Shown in pieces: positions 1-6,343 of a stretch of 13,378 bases of DNA. Source of the stretch: CAYJRR01 sp964372275 [NCBI: uncultured bacterium]. Its GTDB lineage: Bacteria; CAYJRR01. Every line of letters begins with the position of its first letter. Within the stretch, counting starts at the first letter, position 1. A program made the position numbers and the translations under genes. A model generated the notes under the pieces. That model saw only the letters and a program-made list of their open reading frames with translations, was not told the origin of the DNA and made no database searches. The stretch is taken from positions 1-13,378 of the forward strand of contig CAYJRR010000124.1 in assembly GCA_964372275.1 (NCBI GenBank). Direction: 5' to 3'.

Positions 1-287
1 CCTCGGTGGGCGCCGGCCACTACCTGCACGATCCTTCCAAGAACAGCGCGACCCTCGACGCGAACCTGGACGTGCGCCTCTTCCGCGGACTGACGCTGAA
101 CCTGTTCGGCAACGGCGCGCTGATCCACGACCAGCTGTATCTCTCCAGCGAAGGGGCGAGCCCCGAGGAGGTGATCCTGCAGCGCAAGCAGCTCGCCACC
201 TCCTACCGCTACTTCGCCGCCGTCGGGTTCACCTATACTTTCGGATCGATCTACAACAACGTGGTGAACCCGCGGTTCGGAGGGTAG
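1..287 (+). CDS. C-terminal end of a probable outer-membrane beta-barrel protein (partial)
   Basis: Only the last 94 or so codons are in the window; the frame is already open at base 3 and ends at TAG 285-287. The visible residues alternate polar and hydrophobic or aromatic positions in short runs (DVRLFRGLTLNLFGN, then ATSYRYFAAVGFTYTFGSIY) joined by a polar loop, which is how the last strands of a transmembrane beta barrel look. The end, NNVVNPRFGG, places a phenylalanine close to the C terminus, though not as the last residue as in classical BAM substrates. The next gene begins one base after this stop, so the two are probably co-transcribed. The barrel call is an inference from strand pattern; the family and cargo cannot be named from the fragment. 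Confidence 0.6.
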   Translation, partial: SVGAGHYLHDPSKNSATLDANLDVRLFRGLTLNLFGNGALIHDQLYLSSEGASPEEVILQRKQLATSYRYFAAVGFTYTFGSIYNNVVNPRFGG

Positions 288-288
288 G

Positions 289-885
289 GTGACCCGAGAC
301 TACAAGAGCGTCTTCGCCGCGCTGCCGGCGAAACACGGCCGGCGGATCTTCGAGAAACTGAGCCCCCACCAAAAGCTGGGGGTGCTGGTCGGACCCAACG
401 ACATCACCGTCACCGAGTTCGCGGCGCAGAAGCCGCTCGACCGGGACCGGATCGCGAACACCTTCAAGGGACGGATTCCACGCGTCGACTCGATCGAAGG
501 GGCGAGCGTCGAGGTCTCCGCCGACCTGCTCGACGACCTCGAGGCGAACGCGTCGAAGTTCGAGACGCTGACCACCTCCCAGATCGCCGTGCTGTCGGCG
601 CTCGACCGGGTCCTGGCGGTGCCGCACGGCGTGCCGTTCCTCGACGGCCAAGCGGTCGCGCTCCTCACGCGGGCAGACCAGGCGAAGATCGGCACCGAGT
701 TCAACCACCTGCTCGACCGCCTCGGCGGACCGGAGGTCGCCGCCGAGATCGTCGGACCCTACCTGGACGCGCAGGGGAGCGGGGTCGACGACGTGCTCGA
801 GGCGATCGACACCCTGAACGAGACGCTGGAGACGGCGGAGAAGAAGAAGCTCGACGTCCTCCTTCTCTGTTGCCCCGACGAATAG
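289..885 (+). CDS. Unrecognised 198-residue protein, probably cytoplasmic and mostly helical
   Basis: I do not recognise the family. The GTG start lies one base after the preceding stop, which suggests coupled translation. There is no signal peptide and no membrane segment. A short beta-like stretch near residues 26-40 (KLGVLVGPNDITVTEF) is followed by charged, largely helical sequence. Acid-rich segments occur around residues 68-95 and 150-185, and the end is Lys-rich then hydrophobic with a Cys pair (KKKLDVLLLCCPDE). The 3' end overlaps the lipid kinase reading frame by 16 bases if that gene starts at TTG 870. GC-rich third positions match the neighbours, and the opposite-strand frames here look like shadows. 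Real gene likely; function unknown. Confidence 0.7.
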   Translation: MTRDYKSVFAALPAKHGRRIFEKLSPHQKLGVLVGPNDITVTEFAAQKPLDRDRIANTFKGRIPRVDSIEGASVEVSADLLDDLEANASKFETLTTSQIAVLSALDRVLAVPHGVPFLDGQAVALLTRADQAKIGTEFNHLLDRLGGPEVAAEIVGPYLDAQGSGVDDVLEAIDTLNETLETAEKKKLDVLLLCCPDE

Positions 886-1976
886 GCCGACTCGTCCGGA
901 ACCGGCGCGTGCCACGTCCCCACCTCCTCGTCGCGAACCCCACCGCGCAAAGCGGCAGGAACGCGGAGCGGATCTCGCACGTCCGGGCGCGGCTCGCCTC
1001 CCGCGGGATCGTGCACGAGCTCCTGGCGACCACCCCCGCCGGCGGAACGGTCCGGGAGCTTTCGGGCCGTCTGCGGGAGGGGGGGATCGGGGCGGTGATC
1101 GCCATGGGCGGGGACGGAACGTTCGCGGAGGTGGGGAAGGCGCTGATCCGTTCCGGACGCGCGCGGGAGGTGCCGCTCGCGATGCTCCCCACCGGGACGG
1201 CGAACGACCAGGGACGGAGCTTCGGGCTGTCGAGCGATCCGTCGGAGATCGATCGGAACGTCGGCGTGATCGCGGAGGGCCGGGAGGCCGACCTCGACGC
1301 GGGGCGGATCCGGGCGATCGAACGGAACGCGACGGTGCGCGAAGACCACTTCTTCGACAGTGCCGGATGGGGGATCGGACCCCGCATCCTCGCTTTGCGT
1401 AACGAGGACCGGCGCGAGATCGACCGGGTCCCGGTGCTGCGCGAGGTCTACCGCGACCAGTGGGTCTACGCCGGGGCGCTGCTCAAGACGTTCCTCGCCT
1501 CCTACCTGGAGGACGACAAGTTCGACGCCACGATCTCCGTGGACGCCGACCCGACCCCCCGCCGGTGGACGGGGCTGACCGACCTGGTGGTCAAAGGGAC
1601 GCGGATCTACGGCGGACTCTGGGTGCTCGACCGGGACTCCCGACCGGACGACGGCCGCTTCGAGGTCGTGCCCTTCCTGGGAAAGCGCGACTGGATCTCC
1701 AAGGCGCTGGTCCACCTCGACGGCACCGGGCGCACCGCCGACGCGCTGGCCCAGGTCGGGATCCGGCACTCGGAGGGTCTCCAAGCCGGCCGGATCGAGA
1801 TCGCCTTCCACAACCGGTCCGATGCCGTGCCGCTGGCGGCGCAGATTGACGGAGAGGAGTTCCCGGCCACGTCGCGGGCGCGGATCGAGGTGCTTCCGCG
1901 GGCGCTGCGGTTGGTCGTTCCGGCCGAGCTCGCGACCCGGCCCGGGCCGCCGAACCCGCTCCCAGAGCGGAAATGA
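870..1976 (+). CDS. Diacylglycerol kinase family lipid kinase (YegS/DgkB-like)
   Basis: Predicted to transfer phosphate from a nucleotide to a lipid such as diacylglycerol or a related alcohol at the cytoplasmic membrane face. The DAGK catalytic domain is clear. Numbered from TTG 870, NPTAQSG is at residues 23-29, the nucleotide-binding GGDGTF loop at 80-85, and PTGTAND at 107-113. The C-terminal half carries the beta-rich lid with IDGEEFPA near residue 324, as in YegS-type enzymes. The length (368) is slightly above the usual 290-330. GTG 909 is an alternative start: it begins five residues before the first core strand (PHLLVANP), removes an Arg-rich N-terminal extension and leaves a 23-base gap after the previous gene. 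Neither start has a good ribosome binding site. The domain assignment is firm; the lipid substrate is unknown. Confidence 0.88.
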   Translation: MPRRIGRLVRNRRVPRPHLLVANPTAQSGRNAERISHVRARLASRGIVHELLATTPAGGTVRELSGRLREGGIGAVIAMGGDGTFAEVGKALIRSGRAREVPLAMLPTGTANDQGRSFGLSSDPSEIDRNVGVIAEGREADLDAGRIRAIERNATVREDHFFDSAGWGIGPRILALRNEDRREIDRVPVLREVYRDQWVYAGALLKTFLASYLEDDKFDATISVDADPTPRRWTGLTDLVVKGTRIYGGLWVLDRDSRPDDGRFEVVPFLGKRDWISKALVHLDGTGRTADALAQVGIRHSEGLQAGRIEIAFHNRSDAVPLAAQIDGEEFPATSRARIEVLPRALRLVVPAELATRPGPPNPLPERK

Positions 1977-2016
1977 GCGATAAATTGGACGTCCGGAGCC
2001 CAAAGAATCGACCCCA

Positions 2017-2562
2017 TTGAAACCGTCCTCCCCCGAATTATCGGGTCCCGACGTCCGGATCCGGGACGCCCGCGATGACGACGGACCGGCGCTGATCGAG
2101 GTGATCGAGGGCTGTTTCGCCGAGTACCCGGGGTGCATCCTCGACGTGGAGGTCGAGGCGCCGGAGCTCAAGGGGATCGCCTCGGCGTTCGCCGGTTGGG
2201 GCGGGCGCTTCTGGGTGGTCGAGCACGCGGGTCGCGTCGTCGGGTGCGTCGGCACGACCGCCGCCACCGATCCGACCGGATCGGAGCTGAAGAAGCTCTA
2301 CCTGCACCGGGACCACCGGGGCGGAACGACCGCCGCCGCCCTCTACGGAACGGTGGAGGAGGAGGCCCGCCGCCGGGGTTCCCGCTTCGTCGACCTCTGG
2401 TCGGACACCCGCTTCCGGAGGGCTCACCGCTTCTACGAGAAGATGGGGTTCGTTCGCGGCGACCGGATCCGCGAGCTCCACGACCGGAGCGGTTCGGTCG
2501 AGTACTACTTCCGCAAGAACCTGATCGCGACCGCCTCCGGAGCGGACGGCGGCGATCGATAG
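2017..2562 (+). CDS. GNAT family N-acetyltransferase
   Basis: A 181-residue protein of usual GNAT length, predicted to transfer an acyl group from acyl-CoA to an amine. It starts with a typical first strand and helix (DVRIRDARDDDGPALIEVIE), then WVVEHAGRVVGCVGT as the central strands. The CoA-binding motif A region is LKKLYLHRDHRGGTTAAAL, in which the classical Arg-x-x-Gly-x-Gly/Ala loop is recognisable but modified. Motif B follows with AHRFYEKMGFVRG, the usual conserved Phe-Tyr-x-x-x-Gly-Phe. TTG 2017 is used because the next in-frame start (GTG 2101) would remove the first strand; no strong ribosome binding site is visible. It follows the lipid kinase by 40 bases and precedes the ATP-grasp gene by 161 bases. 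The acceptor substrate is not predictable from sequence. Confidence 0.85.
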   Translation: MKPSSPELSGPDVRIRDARDDDGPALIEVIEGCFAEYPGCILDVEVEAPELKGIASAFAGWGGRFWVVEHAGRVVGCVGTTAATDPTGSELKKLYLHRDHRGGTTAAALYGTVEEEARRRGSRFVDLWSDTRFRRAHRFYEKMGFVRGDRIRELHDRSGSVEYYFRKNLIATASGADGGDR

Positions 2563-2723
2563 CTGCCTCGCGCCGACGCGCCGGTTCGAGACTCGAACGC
2601 GACCGTCGGGAGATCGGACGCGCGCCGCCCCGCGATCCGAAAATTCTGTCGGCGTCCACGAAGATTTCTGATCGACATCGCGAAAACGCGTTTACACTTA
2701 TTCCAACGTATGAGACGACCTGC
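2563..2723 (+). promoter_or_regulatory. 161-base AT-richer leader of the ATP-grasp gene with a CGCG-AAAA-CGCG inverted repeat
   Basis: No gene is seen here. The second half (about 2640-2710) is clearly more AT-rich than its surroundings, which suggests a promoter in this GC-rich genome. It holds the inverted repeat CGCG (2680-2683), AAAA, CGCG (2688-2691) directly before TTTACACTT, whose TACACT (2694-2699) matches a -10 box at four of six positions. No convincing -35 box is found 16-18 bases upstream. A five-codon frame (ATG 2710 to TGA 2727) ends overlapping the ATG of the next gene. That the ATP-grasp gene has its own promoter is an inference. Confidence 0.35.
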
Positions 2724-3785
2724 ATGAGAGTTGCCGTTCTGTACGACGGCGAGGTCGTGGGTGGAACTCCGGATCTCCTCATCATGGAGACGGCCAAGGC
2801 CGTTCAGGCCGCTCTCGTCGCCAACGACTACCAGACGTCGCGTGTGCCGATCCGGCCCGACGGACGGTGGATCGAGAAGATCCGGTCCGGCCGCTTCGAC
2901 CTCGCGTTCAACGTGTGCGATGGCGTGAACGGAGTCTCGGTCCTGGAGCCGGCGGTCATTGGGACGCTGGAGCTCCTGGGGATCCCCTACAGCGGGAACG
3001 GGAGCTGGACCCTCTCCATCTGCCTTCGCAAGAACATCGTCAACACGCTGCTCGACCGGATCGGTCTGCCGGTGCCGCGGTGGAGACTGGTCCGTCGGGG
3101 CGATCCGCTTCCGACGATCGGCTTCCCGGTGATCTGCAAGCCGGCGGCCGAGGACGCGAGCGTCGGGATCGAGCAGCGGAGCGTCGTCACCGACCGCCGC
3201 AGCCTCGCTCTCCGCCTTTCCGAGCTGCACGAGAAGTGGGACGAGATCCTGGTACAGCGGTTCATCGACGGGCGGGAGGTGAACGTCGGCTTCGTCGCGG
3301 GCCGCGTCCTCCCCCTCTCTGAGATCGACTTCAGCGAGATGCCGAAGCAGTACTGGCGGATCGTCTCCTTCCGGTCGAAGTGGGAGCCTGGATGCGACGA
3401 GGACGTCGGTGCCGTTCCGCGCTGCCCGGCCCGCGTCCATCCCAAGCTCGCGGCGCGCATCGAGCGGATCGCGACCTCCGCGTGGTCGGCGGTCGGGGGG
3501 ACGGGATACGGGCGCGTCGACATGCGGATCGACAAGGCGGGGCGTCCCTGGATCCTCGAGGTGAACCCCAACCCCGACTTCTCGCCGGGGGCGGGGCTCG
3601 CCCGGATGGGGGGCGCCGCGGGGATGGACTACAACGAGATGGTCCGGCTGGTCGCCGAGGAGGCGGTGAGCCGCACGCGGGACGCCGCGGCGGAGCGTCG
3701 CTGGGCGGTCACGCAGAACGTCTCGTCGATGCCCCCCGGCGCGCCGGTCATCGAGCTCCTGTCGCGACGCCGCGGCCGTCCCTGA
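2724..3785 (+). CDS. D-alanine-D-alanine ligase-like ATP-grasp enzyme
   Basis: A 353-residue ATP-grasp protein, predicted to join a carboxylate to an amine through an acyl-phosphate made from ATP. The N-terminal strand MRVAVLYDGEVVGG and the GIPYSGNGSWTLSICLRKN segment match the Ddl fold, where GxPYxG...SxxLxxxK is conserved. The central FPVICKPAAEDASVGIE carries the ATP-binding Lys and the Ser-Val-Gly loop, and EILVQRFIDGREVNVG is the next conserved strand. The Mg-binding end is intact: Asp266 (RVDMRID), Glu279 and Asn281 (LEVNPNP). ATG 2724 is chosen because it begins the first core strand; the frame is open far upstream but that sequence is Arg-rich and not protein-like. The neighbour is a GNAT enzyme, and no other peptidoglycan gene is nearby, so a ligase of a small peptide or modified amino acid is as likely as a true Ddl. 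Confidence 0.85.
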   Translation: MRVAVLYDGEVVGGTPDLLIMETAKAVQAALVANDYQTSRVPIRPDGRWIEKIRSGRFDLAFNVCDGVNGVSVLEPAVIGTLELLGIPYSGNGSWTLSICLRKNIVNTLLDRIGLPVPRWRLVRRGDPLPTIGFPVICKPAAEDASVGIEQRSVVTDRRSLALRLSELHEKWDEILVQRFIDGREVNVGFVAGRVLPLSEIDFSEMPKQYWRIVSFRSKWEPGCDEDVGAVPRCPARVHPKLAARIERIATSAWSAVGGTGYGRVDMRIDKAGRPWILEVNPNPDFSPGAGLARMGGAAGMDYNEMVRLVAEEAVSRTRDAAAERRWAVTQNVSSMPPGAPVIELLSRRRGRP

Positions 3786-4839
3786 CGTCGTTTCGCGATC
3801 GCCGTTTCGGGAGAACGGCGATCGGGTACGACTCGAACCAGTCGGGCCAGCCCGGGATCCGCGCGCGGAGGTGGACCGACCATCGCAGGGAGTTGGACGG
3901 CGCGACGAACGTCGCCGGCGAATCGTCGGCGAGGCGGAAACGGGTGGCGAAGGTCTCGGTCTGCCCGATCTCCAGGGTCCTCCCACCACCCGACATCGTC
4001 TGGGCAAGCTTCGACACGACGTGATGATGCGTCGTCTTGTTCGTCCCGCTTCCGCTCACCACCACCTCCTCGCACGTCAGGGTGGCGTCGATCGCGTCGA
4101 TCGTGACCGACGACCGGGGGCGGACGGTGACGTCGACCGAAAGCTCCTCCCCGGCGTGCACCGTGCCCGGCGAGATCCGGACCTCGGGCGTGCCGATCTT
4201 CCCCTGCGTCATCGCCTTTCGGACGATACCGATCAGGAAGGCGAGGCCGGCGATCGTCAGCACCGCCCCCGCGATGCCGGTCGGAATCGACGAACCGAGC
4301 AGCGGATCCCCGCGCAGCGATGACAGCAGGACGAAGCCTCCCACCAGCATTGCCGAGGCGATCAACGAAACGAGACCCATGACCCAGGTCGGAGTCGCGC
4401 GCGCCGTCGCAGCGCCCTCCCGCGTTGGCACCGGGTCGGCATCGGGTCCGAGGGCGTACGACTCGCCGTCCCCGGCCTCGAGGTGGAACGATTCCGCCGC
4501 CTTGGGGTCGATGGCCCACGGCACGTCGGCGCGCGCACGGACGTGCCAGCCGACCTGCAACAGGTGCCCCTCGTAGCTCAACGGGCCGGGCGGCGCCGTC
4601 AGTTCGAACGGATAGCGATACTCGTGCCCCGCGCTCCAGTCGATCGCCTCGCAGAGGGTGGCCGAATCGACCGTCTGCTTGGCGACGTTTCCCCGGCCGC
4701 GCGTGCGCCATTCGAGTTCGACCCACAGACGCTTCGATCGCACGTCGGCGTCGGTCCGCACCACCACGCTTCCCGCGATCCGCTCGCCGGACCTGTAGGT
4801 CTGCCGGCCGAGATCGACCTTCAGCTCACAACTCGACAT
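3748..4839 (-). CDS. Membrane protein with two arrestin-like lobes separated by two transmembrane helices
   Basis: A 363-residue protein. Residues 4-115 resemble an arrestin N-lobe: ELKVDLGRQTYRSGERIAGS starts it, YPFELTAPPGPLSYEGHLLQ gives the hydrophobic strand plus the Pro-Pro-x-x-x-Tyr-x-Gly signature, and VGWHVRARADVPW follows. Two hydrophobic helices lie at about 152-174 and 187-206, joined by a short loop. Residues 217-345 look like a C-lobe: SVTIDAIDATLTCEEVV, then ATFVAPSNSLRWSVHLRARI. There is no signal peptide. Positive residues before the first helix and after the second (RKAMTQGK) suggest both lobes face the cytoplasm. ATG 4839 is chosen because it opens the first lobe; it overlaps the ATPase gene by 14 bases. 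The 3' end overlaps the convergent ATP-grasp gene by 38 bases. Fold call by pattern recognition; function unknown. Confidence 0.65.
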   Translation of the reverse strand: MSSCELKVDLGRQTYRSGERIAGSVVVRTDADVRSKRLWVELEWRTRGRGNVAKQTVDSATLCEAIDWSAGHEYRYPFELTAPPGPLSYEGHLLQVGWHVRARADVPWAIDPKAAESFHLEAGDGESYALGPDADPVPTREGAATARATPTWVMGLVSLIASAMLVGGFVLLSSLRGDPLLGSSIPTGIAGAVLTIAGLAFLIGIVRKAMTQGKIGTPEVRISPGTVHAGEELSVDVTVRPRSSVTIDAIDATLTCEEVVVSGSGTNKTTHHHVVSKLAQTMSGGGRTLEIGQTETFATRFRLADDSPATFVAPSNSLRWSVHLRARIPGWPDWFESYPIAVLPKRRSRNDVRDGRGVATGAR

Positions 4840-5425
4840 CGGTTCCTTCCGCGACGCGTTGGAACGCTTCGTAGAGCGCGCCCTCGATGGCGCGCAGGTC
4901 GTCGCCGTGCCGATCGAGGAGCCGGACGAGCGTGTCGGGCGGCACGCGGGGGACGGGACCCGGCCCGCGACGCGCCCATCCGATCCGCCGATCGACGATC
5001 CCGGCGAGCTTGTCGATCCCGAGGCCCGTGAGGACGATCGTGCGTACCGGCCGGCGAACGGCGCGCGACAGGTCGACGTGGGTCCCCAGGACCGCCGCGC
5101 GGGACCGGCAGAGCAGCCGACGCAACCGCCAACCCGACATCCGCTGCGCCTCGTCGAGGAGCAGCATCGCTCCTTCGGGCGCATTCAACCTGCGATCGCG
5201 CTCGTCGACGCGGTGGTAGACCGCGCCCGGCACGGCGGCGGCCACCGCGAGCAGGTGCGTCGTCTTCCCGCGACCGGATTCGCCGACGAGCTGCACCACC
5301 TCCCCGTCCCGGGGAACGATCGACCCGACCTCGAGCAACGCCAGCGCCGGCCGCTCCTCCGGCTCCGGCTCCGAGAACGGATTCCACGCCAGGTTCAGGC
5401 GCTCGAAGGCCCGGACGCGTGTCAC
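4826..5425 (-). CDS. Compact AAA/P-loop ATPase, ExeA/TniB-like
   Basis: A 199-residue P-loop NTPase. The start MTRVRAFERLNLAWNPFSEP recalls the short NPFS segment that opens ExeA/GspA-type ATPases. Walker A is GESGRGKT at residues 48-55. Walker B is AMLLLDEAQ with Asp91-Glu92, where the DEAQ form is common in the ExeA/TniB (AAA_22-type) group. AAVLGTHVDLSR may hold sensor 1. The end (VPPDTLVRLLDRHGDDLRAIEGALYEAFQRV) resembles a small helical lid. It is shorter than the usual 250-300 residues and has no peptidoglycan-binding or membrane domain. The GTG start overlaps the kdsA stop in a GTGA, which strongly suggests translational coupling, and it overlaps the downstream arrestin-like gene by 14 bases. 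Its partner is probably that protein. It is ATP-using by motif; the process is not known. Confidence 0.75.
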   Translation of the reverse strand: MTRVRAFERLNLAWNPFSEPEPEERPALALLEVGSIVPRDGEVVQLVGESGRGKTTHLLAVAAAVPGAVYHRVDERDRRLNAPEGAMLLLDEAQRMSGWRLRRLLCRSRAAVLGTHVDLSRAVRRPVRTIVLTGLGIDKLAGIVDRRIGWARRGPGPVPRVPPDTLVRLLDRHGDDLRAIEGALYEAFQRVAEGTDVEL

Positions 5426-6267
5426 TCCCCCCGCGCCTCCCGGCTGATCCGGTCGATCGCCACCAGGTGCGACAGCAACGACGGCACCTCCGCCAGCCGG
5501 AGGGTGTTCTGCCCGTCGGACTTGGCGCGCGACGGCTCTTCGTGGACCTCCATGAAGAAACCGTCGACGCCGGCGGCGGCGGCGGCGCGCGCCAGCGGCG
5601 GGATGTACGGCGCCAGGCCGGCGGTCGTCTCCCCGGCGTTCCCGCCCGGAAGCTGGAGCGAATGCGTGGCGTCGTAGATCACCGGGTAGCCGAGCTCGCG
5701 CATCACCGGAAGGCTGCGCATGTCGACGACCAGGTTGTTGTATCCGAAGCTCGCCCCGCGCTCGGTGAGCAGGACCTTCTCGGTGATCGACGGCGCGACC
5801 TTCGCCACGATCGAGCGCATGTCCCAGGGGGAGACGAACTGCCCCTTCTTCACGTTGACCGTCTTGCCCGTCTTCGCCGCGGCGATCAGGAGGTCGGTCT
5901 GGCGGCAGAGAAAGGCCGGGATCTGCAGGCAGTCGAGCGCCTCGGCGACCGGCCCGACGTGATCGATCTCGTGCACGTCGGTCAGGACCGGGATCCCCAG
6001 GGACGAACGCACCTCCGCCAGGATCTTCACCCCCGCTTCGAGGCCGGGACCGCGGTACGACGCGCCGCTGGAGCGGTTCGCCTTGTCGAAGCTCGCCTTG
6101 AAGACGAACTGCACGCCGGCGGAGAACGTCATCTCCTTCAGGCGCCGCGCGACCTCCAGCGTCGCGTCGCGGTCCTCGATCACGCAGTGGCCGGCGATGA
6201 AAGTCAGCGGCGCTCCGCCCCCCACCGCCACCGGTCCGATCTGCACCTTGCGCGTCCTGGCCGCCAT
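5422..6267 (-). CDS. kdsA: 3-deoxy-8-phosphooctulonate synthase (KdsA)
   Basis: Condenses phosphoenolpyruvate with arabinose-5-phosphate to give Kdo-8-phosphate, the precursor of the Kdo in the LPS inner core; cytoplasmic. The 281 residues match the family length. Conserved blocks are FKASFDKANRSS, VNVKKGQFVSPWDM, LTERGASFGYNNLVVDMRS and DATHSLQLPGG. The residues at the metal-ligand positions are Cys28 (IAGHCVIE), His202, Glu240 (FFMEVHEE) and Asp251 (SDGQNTL). Their spacing agrees with the metal-dependent class represented by Aquifex KdsA, whereas E. coli KdsA has Asn in place of the Cys. ATG 6267 is chosen because GGAGGA lies four bases upstream; the longer frame adds only a Gly/Arg/Ser-rich tail. 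The stop is fused to the ATPase start. Confidence 0.97.
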   Translation of the reverse strand: MAARTRKVQIGPVAVGGGAPLTFIAGHCVIEDRDATLEVARRLKEMTFSAGVQFVFKASFDKANRSSGASYRGPGLEAGVKILAEVRSSLGIPVLTDVHEIDHVGPVAEALDCLQIPAFLCRQTDLLIAAAKTGKTVNVKKGQFVSPWDMRSIVAKVAPSITEKVLLTERGASFGYNNLVVDMRSLPVMRELGYPVIYDATHSLQLPGGNAGETTAGLAPYIPPLARAAAAAGVDGFFMEVHEEPSRAKSDGQNTLRLAEVPSLLSHLVAIDRISREARGE

Positions 6268-6270
6268 CGT

Positions 6271-6276
6271 TCCTCC
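6271..6276 (-). promoter_or_regulatory. Ribosome binding site of kdsA
   Basis: On the - strand this reads GGAGGA, close to the ideal Shine-Dalgarno sequence, three bases before ATG 6267. It decides the start against the 20-residue longer open frame. Confidence 0.75.
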
Positions 6277-6298
6277 GGACGCGGAGAGGCTACCAGAA

Positions 6299-6321
6299 CC
6301 CGGGCCGCCGCGCCGCCCGGG
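6299..6321 (-). terminator. GC hairpin between the large cytochrome gene and kdsA
   Basis: CCCGGGC (6299-6305) and GCCCGGG (6315-6321) form a perfect 7-base-pair stem with a 9-base loop. It lies 23 bases past the stop of the cytochrome gene and 32 bases before kdsA. There is no clear T-run after it on the - strand (TTCTGG only), so intrinsic termination would be weak. It may equally be chance in such GC-rich DNA. Confidence 0.3.
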
Positions 6322-6343
6322 CTCCAACCGGGCCGGCAGGAGT

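Noticed and set aside
759-2267. A 502-codon open frame on the - strand opposite the lipid kinase.
   Set aside because: The + strand shows the DAGK motifs; the - strand product is Pro/Arg-rich and featureless.
2133-2723. An in-frame extension of the ATP-grasp gene into the GNAT gene.
   Set aside because: The added sequence is an Arg/Gly-rich shadow of GNAT, and the Ddl-like fold starts at ATG 2724.
4840-5184. An in-frame upstream extension of the arrestin-like gene inside the ATPase gene.
   Set aside because: Ser/Arg-rich with no domain; ATG 4839 opens the first lobe and gives a short coupled overlap.
4826-5425. The ATPase as a TniB-type transposition helper.
   Set aside because: No transposase, integrase or terminal repeats are nearby, and the gene is fused to kdsA; the motif likeness is to the wider AAA group.
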